Shown here: in pieces, positions 1 through 8,087 of the stretch
How positions within the stretch are numbered: the stretch's first letter is position 1
How the letters are laid out: every line of letters begins with the position of its first letter
DNA from: JAJFUV01 sp964384215
GTDB lineage: Bacteria; Acidobacteriota; Terriglobia; Bryobacterales; Bryobacteraceae
Assembly: GCA_964384215.1 (NCBI GenBank)
Contig: CAYLLB010000004.1
Coordinates: 1-64,000 of the forward strand
Direction: 5' to 3'
DNA: 64,000 nucleotides
Program-made: the position numbers and the translations under genes
The notes under the pieces: model-generated
What the model saw: only the letters and a program-made list of their open reading frames with translations
Told to the model about the DNA's origin: nothing
The model's database searches: none

Positions 1-5
1 CTTTG

Positions 6-11
6 CCTCCT
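6..11 (-). promoter_or_regulatory. Shine-Dalgarno for a gene off the left edge
   Basis: Read on the minus strand, positions 11-6 spell AGGAGG, followed by GCAAAG running out of the window. This is a consensus ribosome binding site at usable distance from a start codon just outside the left edge, so a leftward gene divergent from mazG probably begins there. Positions 12-169 hold no gene that I can see; TAGAAT at 134-139 could be a -10 element for mazG, but no convincing -35 goes with it. Confidence 0.3.
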
Positions 12-169
12 CTCGGCCGCGCAGTTTCGATTCCAGTGGTGCGGCTTCAGCGTGAGCGCGAATGGGTTTGTCCCCTCTCTTGTGAGCAAGTGGATCACCG
101 TATGCCCAGGGCTTCCCGCGCCGTGTGTTAACTTAGAATAGTAGGCCCTTTTTCACCCCACTCATATTC

Positions 170-970
170 ATGGAGACCGATTCACATACAGGGGATAAGT
201 TTCGACGCCTGGTCGAGATCATGGCTCGTCTGCGCTCGCCCGGCGGCTGCCCCTGGGACGCCAAGCAGACCTTCGACACCATCAAATCCTACCTCGTCGA
301 GGAGACTTACGAGGTCCTCGATGCTGTCGACGCCCGCAATTGGGACGCGCTGCGCGAGGAACTCGGCGACCTGATGTTGCAGGCCGTCTTCTTCGCCCGC
401 ATGGCGCAGGAGGAAAACCGGTTCCAAATCGGCGATTCGCTCGACACCATCAATGAAAAGCTCGTTCGCCGGCACCCGCACGTGTTTGCCGATGGCGACG
501 CCAAGACGCCTGAGGAAGTGAAGCGCCGTTGGGACCAGATCAAGGCCGAGGAGAAGGCGGAACGCAACGGCGGTCCCGTAGGACTGCTCGCCAGCGTGCC
601 GCGCTCGATGCCGGCGCTGGTCGAAGCCTCTCAGATCGCCTCGCGCGCCGCGGGCGTGGGCTTCGACTGGGAGAACACCGAGCAGGTTGTCGAGAAACTG
701 CACGAGGAGTTGCGCGAGCTGGCCGAGGCACGTCGCGGCGCAGCCCAGGATCGGCTCGAAGACGAGCTCGGCGACCTGCTGTTCGTAGTAGTCAACATCG
801 CGCGCTTCCTGAAGGTGGATCCCGAACAGGCGCTGCGGCGCACCAACGCCAAGTTCCGCAAGCGCTTCGGCCACATCGAACGGCGCCTGCAGGAGCAAGG
901 CAAGACCTTCGAGGAAGTGTCCATCGACGAAATGGAAGCGCTCTGGCAGGAGGCCAAGACCAAGCCATGA
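170..970 (+). CDS. mazG: Nucleoside triphosphate pyrophosphohydrolase MazG
   Basis: 266 aa, the usual length of two-domain MazG. It hydrolyses (d)NTPs to NMP and pyrophosphate in the cytoplasm, acting in nucleotide-pool cleaning. The first MazG domain shows CPWDAKQT at 27-34, EETYEVLD at 44-51 and EELGD at 63-67, the acidic helices that bind Mg2+. A second copy, with HEELRELAEA and EDELGD, lies around 175-205. The start is ATG; no strong ribosome site is visible. It is the first gene of a four-gene run (permease, exporter, reductase) with 22 bp to the next start, so it is probably the promoter-proximal member of an operon. The family assignment is secure; the physiological substrate is not. 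Confidence 0.95.
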   Translation: METDSHTGDKFRRLVEIMARLRSPGGCPWDAKQTFDTIKSYLVEETYEVLDAVDARNWDALREELGDLMLQAVFFARMAQEENRFQIGDSLDTINEKLVRRHPHVFADGDAKTPEEVKRRWDQIKAEEKAERNGGPVGLLASVPRSMPALVEASQIASRAAGVGFDWENTEQVVEKLHEELRELAEARRGAAQDRLEDELGDLLFVVVNIARFLKVDPEQALRRTNAKFRKRFGHIERRLQEQGKTFEEVSIDEMEALWQEAKTKP

Positions 971-992
971 GCCTGCGGAAGGCGGCTGTTTC

Positions 993-1883
993 TTGAGCCG
1001 CCGTACATTCCAGGTCAAACTCTACTCGCTCATCCTGCTGATGGTGCTGTTCTGGTCGCTGAACTACATTGTCGGCAAGATTGCGCTGCGCAGCTTTCCG
1101 CCGCTGCTTCTGGCGTGCATAAGGACCACTATGGCGGCCCTCTTCGTCCTGCCGGTGTACTGGTGGAAGAGGCGGAGCCAGGACGCTCCCGAGCTGTGGT
1201 CCAAGGGCGAAGGGCGTAGCGTGGTACTGATTGCGCTGCTGGGCGTGGCGCTCAACCAGGTGTTTTTCGTCCTGGGGTTGAGCCGCACCAGCGTGGCGCA
1301 TTCGGCTTTGGTGATCTCCGCTTCGCCGGTCCTGGTCCTGTTGATTTCCGGGTGGCTCGGTCACGAACGGCTGTCGGCTTTGAAGTTCGTGGGGATGGCG
1401 ATCGCGGCGGCCGGCGTCGGGGTGTTGAACCTGGTGCCCGGCAAATCCCACGGGGCGACGATCCTAGGCGACACGCTGGTGTTCCTGGGCGCGCTGACCT
1501 TCTCGCTTTACACGGTGACCAGCAAACAGCTTGTAGCGCACCACGGCGCTCTCACTCTCACCACCTTCGCGTACCTGGGTGGGGCGCTGATGCTGGCGCC
1601 GGTTACGCTTTGGCTGGCCCGGGACTTCAATTTTTCTGCCGCGCCCCTTACAGGCTGGTTGAGCATCGTTTTCATGGCGGCGTTCCCCTCCGTGGTGTGC
1701 TACCTGATCTTTTCGTACGCGCTGGTGTACATCCCGGCCTCCCGCGTGTCCGCGTTCTCGTACCTTCAACCGCTCATCGCCAGCGCCCTGGCGGTGCCCG
1801 TGCTCGGCGAACCCATCACGGGTGCGCTCGCCGCCGGCGGGGCCCTGGTGCTGGCGGGCGTCTGCGTCACGGAGCGAGGCTGA
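993..1883 (+). CDS. DMT-superfamily permease (EamA, two domains)
   Basis: 296 aa with about ten hydrophobic segments arranged as two EamA repeats, the drug/metabolite transporter layout. Small-molecule efflux in the inner membrane is inferred; the substrate cannot be read from sequence. The start chosen is TTG at 993, which gives SRRTFQVKLYSL before the first membrane helix; an internal ATG at 1041 would cut into that helix. The stop overlaps the ATG of the next gene by one base (TGATG at 1881-1885), so the two are translationally coupled. Confidence 0.88.
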   Translation: MSRRTFQVKLYSLILLMVLFWSLNYIVGKIALRSFPPLLLACIRTTMAALFVLPVYWWKRRSQDAPELWSKGEGRSVVLIALLGVALNQVFFVLGLSRTSVAHSALVISASPVLVLLISGWLGHERLSALKFVGMAIAAAGVGVLNLVPGKSHGATILGDTLVFLGALTFSLYTVTSKQLVAHHGALTLTTFAYLGGALMLAPVTLWLARDFNFSAAPLTGWLSIVFMAAFPSVVCYLIFSYALVYIPASRVSAFSYLQPLIASALAVPVLGEPITGALAAGGALVLAGVCVTERG

Positions 1884-3178
1884 TGGCGGGTTTTACCAAG
1901 CTCCTGCGCGAGAACCGCAACTACCGCCATATGTGGACCGCCCAGGTGGTCAGCGAAGTAGGCGACCATTTCAACAACATTGCCGTCTTCAGCCTGGCTC
2001 TGGCCCATACCGGCAGCGGAATGGTGGTGGCGGGGGTCATGCTCGCGCGCGCCATTCCCGCGGTGCTGGCCGGGCCGCTGGCGGGTGTGGTCCTCGACCG
2101 CCTGGACCGGAAGCGCGTGATGATCGCGAGCGACCTGATCCGCGCTTTCGTCGCGCTCGGCTTCATCGGCACGGTGTACTACAAGTCAAGCTGGCTCATG
2201 TATCTCCTGAGCGGCCTGCTCATGTTCGCGTCTCCGTTTTTCACCAGCGGCCGCGCCTCGATTTTGCCTACCATCGCCAGCAAGGAGGAATTGCACGCCG
2301 CCAATACGCTCACGCAAACCACCCAGTGGAGCAATCTGGTGATAGGCGCCTTTCTGGGAGCCACATCCGTGACCCACTTCGGCTTCCAATGGTCATTCGC
2401 GCTGAACGCGTTTTCCTTCTTTTACTCGGCCTGGTCCATTTCGCGGATACGGCTGCGCCGCGGCAGTTTTCGGGTTGAACGACGGGATTTGACCGATACT
2501 GAGGTGGTGCGTCCCTGGCGCGAATACGCCGAAGGGCTTCGTTACATTCGCGCCACGCCGCTCATATTCGGTATTGCCATGGTGAACGTCGGCTGGGCCA
2601 CCGGAGGCGGCGCGGCGCAGATCCTGTTCAGCCTGTTCGGCGAGATCGTGTTCCGGCGCGGGCCCGCCGGCATCGGTGTCATCTGGGGTTGCGCGGGTAT
2701 CGGGCTGCTCGCCGGCGGCATCATCGGACACAAGTTGGGGCCGCGCCTCAGCTTCGATAATTACAAGCGCGCCATCGTGATCTGCTACATCGTTCATGGA
2801 GCCACTTATGTCCTGTTCAGCGTGATGGAGGCTTACTGGGCGGCGCTGCTCTTCATCGCGCTCTCGAGGGTGGCGATGGCGGTCAGCAGCGTGCTCAATT
2901 TCGCCAAGCTACTGCGCTATGTGCCGGACCAGTACCGTGGCCGCGTGTTCGCCACCAACGAATCGCTGACCTGGGCGGTGATGATGATCTCGCTCGCTGC
3001 CGCCGGTATCGCCAGTGAACACGTGAGCCCGCGCCTCATCGGTGTCTGGAGCGGCATCCTGAGCAGTTCCACGGCGCTTATGTGGGGGTACTTGAATTGG
3101 ACCGGCCGCCTGCCGCATCCTGACGAAGAGGTTCTGGAAACGCAGGAGGTCGAACTCTGTGGACAAGCCCGCCACTAG
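1883..3178 (+). CDS. MFS transporter, EntS/MFS_3-like exporter
   Basis: 431 aa. The opening FTKLLRENRNYRHMWTAQ followed by VVSEVGDHF is typical of the MFS_3 (enterobactin exporter-like) branch, and LDRLDRKRVM is the conserved loop 2-3 motif. About twelve membrane segments are visible. It starts at the ATG overlapping the stop of the upstream DMT gene; the reading frame is open further upstream but that part is out of phase with the real DMT gene. It overlaps the following SDR gene by 20 bp. Substrate unknown; two exporters next to a NTP pyrophosphatase do not define a pathway. Confidence 0.88.
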   Translation: MAGFTKLLRENRNYRHMWTAQVVSEVGDHFNNIAVFSLALAHTGSGMVVAGVMLARAIPAVLAGPLAGVVLDRLDRKRVMIASDLIRAFVALGFIGTVYYKSSWLMYLLSGLLMFASPFFTSGRASILPTIASKEELHAANTLTQTTQWSNLVIGAFLGATSVTHFGFQWSFALNAFSFFYSAWSISRIRLRRGSFRVERRDLTDTEVVRPWREYAEGLRYIRATPLIFGIAMVNVGWATGGGAAQILFSLFGEIVFRRGPAGIGVIWGCAGIGLLAGGIIGHKLGPRLSFDNYKRAIVICYIVHGATYVLFSVMEAYWAALLFIALSRVAMAVSSVLNFAKLLRYVPDQYRGRVFATNESLTWAVMMISLAAAGIASEHVSPRLIGVWSGILSSSTALMWGYLNWTGRLPHPDEEVLETQEVELCGQARH

Positions 3179-3890
3179 CTTACGCGGTCAGGTGGTACTG
3201 GTCACCGGTGCCGCCAAGCGGATCGGCCGCGGGATCGCGCTGCGCCTGGCCGAAGAGGGCGCGCGGGTGGCCATCCACTACGGATCGAGCGAAGCCGAGG
3301 CGCGGCGGACGGCCGCCGAGTGCGGAACGGACCTGCTGTTTCGCGCCAATCTCGAGCGCGTAGACGAAATTAAGCGAATGTTCGTCGAACTGAGCGAGCG
3401 CGCCGGATCGCTTTACGGCCTGGTCAACAACGCGGCCCGCTTCACGCTGCGCGATCCGCTTGAAGTCACCGAAACGGATTGGGATTTCATCCACAACGTG
3501 AACCTGAAGGCGGTGTTCTTCTGCGCGCAGCAGGCGGCGCGGCTGATGAAGCAGTCGGGCGGAGGACGCATCGTGAACATCAGTTCGCTCGGCGGCCTGC
3601 GGCCGTGGGCCATGCATGCGCACTACTGCGCGTCGAAAGCCGGAGTGATCATGCTGACACGCGCGCTGGCGAAAGCGTTCGCGCCGGAGATTACGGTCAA
3701 CTCCGTGGCTCCCGGCGTCATCCCGTTCCCCGATATCAACGAGGCTGGCCTCGCGATGATCCGCTCCACGCCGGCCGCGCGCGGCGGCACGCCCGAAGAG
3801 GTAGCCGACGCGGTTGTGTACTTCCTGAAGGCCTCGAACTTCGTCACCGGCCAGATTCTGGCGGTGGACGGCGGGTTGAGCCTGAAATAA
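3159..3890 (+). CDS. SDR-family oxidoreductase (pteridine-reductase-like)
   Basis: 243 aa, classical short-chain dehydrogenase: TGAAKRIGRG at 16-25 for NAD(P) binding, NNAA at 90-93, Ser142/143, and the catalytic YCASK at 156-160 (Tyr156, Lys160). The K-R-I-G spacing in the glycine motif resembles FolM/pteridine reductase and FabG relatives, so a soluble cytoplasmic NADPH-dependent ketone or pterin reductase is likely. Start is GTG at 3159 with AGGAGGT at 3143-3149, inside the end of the MFS gene. Last gene of the mazG run. Exact substrate unresolved. Confidence 0.88.
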   Translation: MDKPATSLRGQVVLVTGAAKRIGRGIALRLAEEGARVAIHYGSSEAEARRTAAECGTDLLFRANLERVDEIKRMFVELSERAGSLYGLVNNAARFTLRDPLEVTETDWDFIHNVNLKAVFFCAQQAARLMKQSGGGRIVNISSLGGLRPWAMHAHYCASKAGVIMLTRALAKAFAPEITVNSVAPGVIPFPDINEAGLAMIRSTPAARGGTPEEVADAVVYFLKASNFVTGQILAVDGGLSLK

Positions 3891-3945
3891 GCGCCTCTTC
3901 AAAATTCCACTAAGACTCCCCGGCGGCGGTCCGATAAGCCTAAGC

Positions 3946-4278
3946 ATGAACCGGTTCCTGGACAACGCGTCGCGGATTTTTGAAGCCGCGGAAGCCGTCG
4001 CCGGAGCCGGTACTCCTCCGTCGGATATGACCATTCTCATCGGCACGGGAGGAGGGATCAGTCTGGTGGCTGATTCCGATTGGCCTCTGGATTCCCTCGC
4101 GATAAACACCGGTGCGGCGATGGTCTACAGGGTTCGCCAACAGGACGGCAAAGTGCTTGTGGAAGGGAAGGCGGGAACACGTACCTGCCGGCTGGAGACG
4201 GCCGATTCCAACCTTATGGCTCGCCGCCTGCTGGCGAATCCTGTCCGTGCGGCATTCGCCACATCCGCCCTCGCCTGA
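3946..4278 (+). CDS. Small hypothetical protein
   Basis: 110 aa, soluble, no signal peptide or membrane segment, and I recognise no motif. The central part (MTILIGTGGGISLVADSD) followed by an alternating hydrophobic/charged stretch looks like a small beta-rich domain. It is in-frame, has no strong ribosome site and sits alone between the SDR gene and an exported GH109-like gene. It has typical codon use for the window, so I accept it as a gene, but no function can be given. Confidence 0.5.
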   Translation: MNRFLDNASRIFEAAEAVAGAGTPPSDMTILIGTGGGISLVADSDWPLDSLAINTGAAMVYRVRQQDGKVLVEGKAGTRTCRLETADSNLMARRLLANPVRAAFATSALA

Positions 4279-4372
4279 ACCGCCCCAGACCGCTTTCACA
4301 GTCAGACGCACGATTCTGCCATACTGTACCCAACCGCCGGGCGCAACTCATGCCTGGGAAGGACGGTCGACG

Positions 4373-5782
4373 ATGAACAATAACCGCAGAGCATTCTTCA
4401 AACGAACCAGCCTGGCCGGACTTGGGCTGGCGGGCGCTCCGCTCCTCGGCGGAGTCGCATCCGCATTGGACTCCCGGAAACCGCGCAAGCAGCGGTTCAA
4501 TATGTCCGGGTATGCCGCGCCGAAGATCGAGAAGGTCCGCGTCGGCATCATCGGTCTGGGTAACCGCGGTCCGTCTCATCTGGAGACGATGCGGTACATC
4601 GAAGGCGTCGAGTTTCGCGCCTTGTGCGACGTCAGGCCGGAGCGCGTGGCCGCGGCGCGCAAGAGGCTGGATGGCACCAACCACAATCCAGTCCTGTACT
4701 CGGGCAAGGAAGATGAATGGATGAAGCTGTGCGAGCAGGACGACATCGACTTGGTGATCATCGCGACCCCTTATTACATGCACGCCGGCATGGCTGTTTA
4801 TGCCATGGAACATGGGAAGCACGCCGCAAGCGAGGTGCCGGTGGCGGCCACACTCGAAGAGTGCTGGAAGGTGGTGGAAACCGCCGAACGTACCCGTAAA
4901 CACTGCATGATGCTGGAGAATTACGCCTACGGCTTCTTCCAGGTGCTCACACTCAACATGGCCCGGCAGGGCTTCTTCGGAGACATCGTCCACGGCGAGT
5001 GCGCTTACAACACCAGCAAGATGAAGAACAACTTCTCCAAGACCACGTACTGGGATATGTGGTGGCTGAAGCTGTATGCATCGAAGAGAGGAAACATCTA
5101 TCCGACGCATGGTTTGGGGCCGATCTCCCAGATCATGAACATCAACCGCGGCGACAGGTTCGATTACCTGGTGTCGATGGAGAGTAACGACTTCATGATG
5201 CAGGCCAAGGCTCGCGAACTGGCCGCGACGGACGATTTCTTCAAGCCGTTTACGGGCAAGACCTACCGCGGCAACATCAATACCAGCATCATCCGAACGG
5301 TCAAGGGCCGCACCATCATGCTCCAGCATGACGCCACCAGCCCGCGCGGACCGCACACCGTGATCCACGGAATCACCGGCACCAAAGGGATGGCCCTGGA
5401 ATATCCGCTGCCGCCGAGGATCTCCAAAGATCTGAGCGGATGGGTGTCCCCGCAGGAGTACGACGCGCTGGCCGCCGAGTACACTCCCGCGATCATCACA
5501 CGGATGCGCGAACTGTCAAAGCGTGTGGGCACCGGTCACGGAGGGACCGACCTGCTGGAGGACTGGCGGCTGATCGACTGCCTGCGCAACGGGCTGCCGC
5601 TCGACCAAGACGTTTACGACGGCGTCACCTGGAGTTCCATCATTCCGTTGAGCGCGTGGTCGGTGATGAACCGCTCCAACTCCATCGACGTTCCCGATTT
5701 CACGGCGGGCGCCTGGGAGAAGAATCTGCCGAATATGGACATCAATCTCACCCGAGGCGGGACGACGAAGGTTCTGGTATAG
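4373..5782 (+). CDS. Tat-exported Gfo/Idh/MocA protein, GH109-like
   Basis: 469 aa. The N-terminus NRRAFFKRTS at 4-13 is a classic twin-arginine signal, followed by a hydrophobic run and a probable cleavage after VASALD. The Rossmann motif GIIGLGNRG is at 58-66. Segments EECWKVVE, HCMMLENYAYG, IYPTHGLGP and NINRGDRFDYL match my knowledge of GH109 (NAD-dependent alpha-N-acetylgalactosaminidase) proteins. The likely role is oxidation-elimination cleavage of a glycoside in the periplasm with tightly bound NAD. The start is ATG at 4373, preceded by GGAAGGA; the frame is open upstream but the Tat signal fixes the start. Convergent with galT, 8 bp away. The GH109 label is more certain than the substrate. 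Confidence 0.8.
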   Translation: MNNNRRAFFKRTSLAGLGLAGAPLLGGVASALDSRKPRKQRFNMSGYAAPKIEKVRVGIIGLGNRGPSHLETMRYIEGVEFRALCDVRPERVAAARKRLDGTNHNPVLYSGKEDEWMKLCEQDDIDLVIIATPYYMHAGMAVYAMEHGKHAASEVPVAATLEECWKVVETAERTRKHCMMLENYAYGFFQVLTLNMARQGFFGDIVHGECAYNTSKMKNNFSKTTYWDMWWLKLYASKRGNIYPTHGLGPISQIMNINRGDRFDYLVSMESNDFMMQAKARELAATDDFFKPFTGKTYRGNINTSIIRTVKGRTIMLQHDATSPRGPHTVIHGITGTKGMALEYPLPPRISKDLSGWVSPQEYDALAAEYTPAIITRMRELSKRVGTGHGGTDLLEDWRLIDCLRNGLPLDQDVYDGVTWSSIIPLSAWSVMNRSNSIDVPDFTAGAWEKNLPNMDINLTRGGTTKVLV

Positions 5783-5790
5783 CGCCTGGC

Positions 5791-6792
5791 TTACCCCAAC
5801 CCGGCTTCGCGCAGGAACTTGGCGGCTTCTTCGGGCGGGGTGGGGTTGATGTAAAAACCCGAGCCCCACTCGAAACCCGCTACCCGCGTCAAGCGTGGGA
5901 TGATTTCAATGTGCCAGTGATAGTGCGGCATGGCCGCCTCCTGCACCGGCGAACTGTGCACCATCCAGTTGTACGGCGGACGCTCCAGCACCTTCTCGAT
6001 TTTGCGCAAAACGGCCCGCTGCACCCAGGCCAGGTTGCGTATCTCCGTGGCGTCGGATTCCTCGAAGTGTGAGCGGTGCCTACGCGGCAGAATCCAGGTC
6101 TCGAAGGGGAAGCGCGGCGCGTACGGGCAGAATGCCACGAAGTGGTCGGTTTCCACCACCACCCGGTCACCGGAAGCCAGTTCCTGTTGCGCGATATCGC
6201 AGCAGATGCAGCGTTCCTTGAAGTCGTAATAGCGTTTGGACCCGTCCAGTTCTTCCTGCACGCGCTTGGGCACCACCGGCAGAGCGATCAGCTGAGAGTG
6301 CGTATGTTCGACCACGCTCCCGCCGGCCGTGCCGTGGTTCTTGAACAGGAGAATAAACCGCAAGCGCCGGTCCTTGCGCAGGTCAAGGATCCGGTCCCGG
6401 TAGGCCCAGAAGATATCTTCGATGCGCGCTTCTGGCAGCTCCGCCTGGCTGACCACGTGGTCCGCCGTCTCGATGATCACCTCGTGGGCGCCGATGCCGC
6501 TCATCTTGTCGTAAATACCTTCGCCCTTGCGGCGAAACTCGCCCTCTACGCGCAGGGCGGGATACTTGTTGGGCACCACGCGAAGCCGCCAGCCAGGCTG
6601 GTTGGGGCCGCCGCCATCGCGATAGGCCAGCACTTCGGGCGGCGTACGGTGTTCCTGTCCAGGGCAAAACGGACAGTGCGGATCGCCGTGCGCGACGACG
6701 TGGTCCTTTACGAAGTCGCGAAGCCGCCGCGCCACGTCCGTGGAGATGATAACCCATCTGCCGGTAATCGGATCTCGACGAAGTTCAGGCAA
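5791..6792 (-). CDS. galT: Galactose-1-phosphate uridylyltransferase
   Basis: 333 aa, normal for GalT. It exchanges UMP between UDP-glucose and galactose-1-phosphate in the Leloir pathway. Visible features: PELRRDPITGRWVIIS at the N-terminus, zinc ligands CPFC near residue 40 and CICC near 190, and the nucleotide-transfer histidine motif as EHTHSQ (HTHSQ instead of the HPHAQ of E. coli), plus a C-terminal HYHWH. I choose a TTG start at 6792 because GGGAGGT lies about eight bases upstream and the family consensus begins exactly there; the longer open frame would run into yraN. Last gene of a minus-strand trio after a methyltransferase and yraN. Confidence 0.9.
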   Translation of the reverse strand: MPELRRDPITGRWVIISTDVARRLRDFVKDHVVAHGDPHCPFCPGQEHRTPPEVLAYRDGGGPNQPGWRLRVVPNKYPALRVEGEFRRKGEGIYDKMSGIGAHEVIIETADHVVSQAELPEARIEDIFWAYRDRILDLRKDRRLRFILLFKNHGTAGGSVVEHTHSQLIALPVVPKRVQEELDGSKRYYDFKERCICCDIAQQELASGDRVVVETDHFVAFCPYAPRFPFETWILPRRHRSHFEESDATEIRNLAWVQRAVLRKIEKVLERPPYNWMVHSSPVQEAAMPHYHWHIEIIPRLTRVAGFEWGSGFYINPTPPEEAAKFLREAGLG

Positions 6793-6835
6793 ACCGCGGA
6801 AGTACCTCCCGTAATCTTTACAAATGATTATTGCA

Positions 6836-7276
6836 TTAAGGCGATGCCTTGCGCAGCGGATGGAAAGCGTCGCGGAAGAGAGTAATCCCAGGTGGGTCGG
6901 TGAGCAGGACGTTGACAGTGTCGAAGCGGATGCGGCCCCACTCCACGCCGGCGCGGCGCTGGTAGGCGCACGCCGTTCGGAACATGCTCCTCTGTTTGCT
7001 GGCATCAATGGCGCGGTCCGGTGCCGAATACTCCGAGCTTGCCAGCGTTTTCACTTCGACGAACGCCAGCGTATCGCCATCCCAGGCGATGATGTCGATT
7101 TCTCCCGGACGGCCTTGGGCGCGGTAGTTGCGCGCCACCACCTGGAAACCCATCCTTTGGAGGAACCGGTGCGCGAGATCTTCGCCGCGCCCTCCCGATG
7201 CCTGCGTTCGGGACCAGGATCGCCGCCGCGCGCGGTGACGTGCTGAGTCGGCCAGCCGGTACAGCCATTGCATCAT
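6836..7276 (-). CDS. YraN/UPF0102 family nuclease-fold protein
   Basis: 146 aa. GEDLAHRFLQRMGFQVVARN, then GRPGEIDIIAWDGD and FVEVKT, give the E...D...E-V-K pattern of the restriction-endonuclease-like fold found in UPF0102 (YraN). The family is widespread but its role is poorly defined; Holliday-junction-type nuclease activity is often guessed. The start at 7276 has two Met codons in a row. It is separated from galT by 43 bp and from the upstream methyltransferase by 40 bp, so the three are probably cotranscribed. Confidence 0.85.
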   Translation of the reverse strand: MMQWLYRLADSARHRARRRSWSRTQASGGRGEDLAHRFLQRMGFQVVARNYRAQGRPGEIDIIAWDGDTLAFVEVKTLASSEYSAPDRAIDASKQRSMFRTACAYQRRAGVEWGRIRFDTVNVLLTDPPGITLFRDAFHPLRKASP

Positions 7277-7316
7277 GGTTTCGACGGAGCTAGGTCGGCC
7301 TGGTCGGATTCCCGGT

Positions 7317-7877
7317 TTAGTCCTTCAGCGCCTCGAACTCGAACAGCATCACTTTGCCGCGAACCAGGAAGCACAGGTAGTGCTCCCAGAACCGCCGGAA
7401 CCGGCGCGAGTGATTCACCAGCCATTCGAAGCCGGCCCACCTCCAGAGAGCTAGTAGCCTAACCCGAACGGAAATCTCACGCAATCTGCAATCGGAATAA
7501 TAGCCGAAGCCGCCGTGGTCCTCGCCGAAGTAGCGGAACGAAAAGCTGTTCAAGTGCCAGCGATGCGTGGGATCGCAGAAGGAACTGAAGTCGGTATAAT
7601 GCGGCGTTTCGATGCGGATCAGGGCGCCGGCCCGAGCCAGGCGGTGGAACTCCTCGACGGCGCGGACCACGTCGGAGAGGTGTTCGATAACGTGGATGGC
7701 GTGGATTTCGTCGAACGATCCCGTAGCGAAGGGATACGGAAAGTGGTCCAGATCCGCAATGACATCGGCGCGCGAACGGGGGTTGCGGTCGATCCCGATA
7801 GAGCCCGGGCGCTTATTGATGCCGCACCCGACGTCCAGAATCCGCCGCCCGACTCCACCGCCGCTGTCCGCCACCAT
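7317..7877 (-). CDS. Class I SAM-dependent methyltransferase
   Basis: 186 aa. ILDVGCG at residues 13-19 is motif I of class I methyltransferases, and HVIEHLSD around 62-69 is the usual post-II segment of the UbiE/Methyltransf_11 type. The C-terminal third (LLALWRWAGFEWLVNHSRRF) is basic and hydrophobic and may touch the membrane or a lipid-linked substrate. Short for the family, so probably a small-molecule or sugar methyltransferase, but the substrate is not readable. First gene of the minus-strand run into yraN and galT. Confidence 0.8.
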   Translation of the reverse strand: MVADSGGGVGRRILDVGCGINKRPGSIGIDRNPRSRADVIADLDHFPYPFATGSFDEIHAIHVIEHLSDVVRAVEEFHRLARAGALIRIETPHYTDFSSFCDPTHRWHLNSFSFRYFGEDHGGFGYYSDCRLREISVRVRLLALWRWAGFEWLVNHSRRFRRFWEHYLCFLVRGKVMLFEFEALKD

Positions 7878-8020
7878 TACAGTCTATAACTCCCCCTGGG
7901 TTGGCGTGATGCCGTTTCACGCAATGCCATAAAGAAAGGCGTGGCGTTCTCTGCGCGGCCATGGCGGCCGTGGCGCGAAAGTCCTCTTGCCGGAATCGGG
8001 GCAAACACCTTTCACACAAC

Positions 8021-8056
8021 GGACGCCAAGGTTTCGCAATGGAAGCCATGAAAAGG
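8021..8056. repeat. Intergenic palindromic repeat unit, copy 1
   Basis: The 210-bp gap 7878-8087 between a methyltransferase and the Sel1 gene contains no ORF. Positions 8021-8056, beginning GGACGCCAAGGTTTCGCAAT, match at about 28 of 34 positions the reverse complement of the right arm of the palindrome at 10586-10618, and more loosely its left arm. A decayed inverted partner rich in CATGG and GCGAAA lies upstream at about 7965-7995. This looks like a dispersed REP/MITE-like intergenic element. Confidence 0.5.
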
Positions 8057-8087
8057 CAAGCCCATTATGGCGTGATAGTCTTCTATC

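Noticed and set aside
1352..1882. Upstream extension of the MFS gene
   Set aside because: The open frame runs through the DMT permease gene in another phase; the EntS-like N-terminus begins at 1883.
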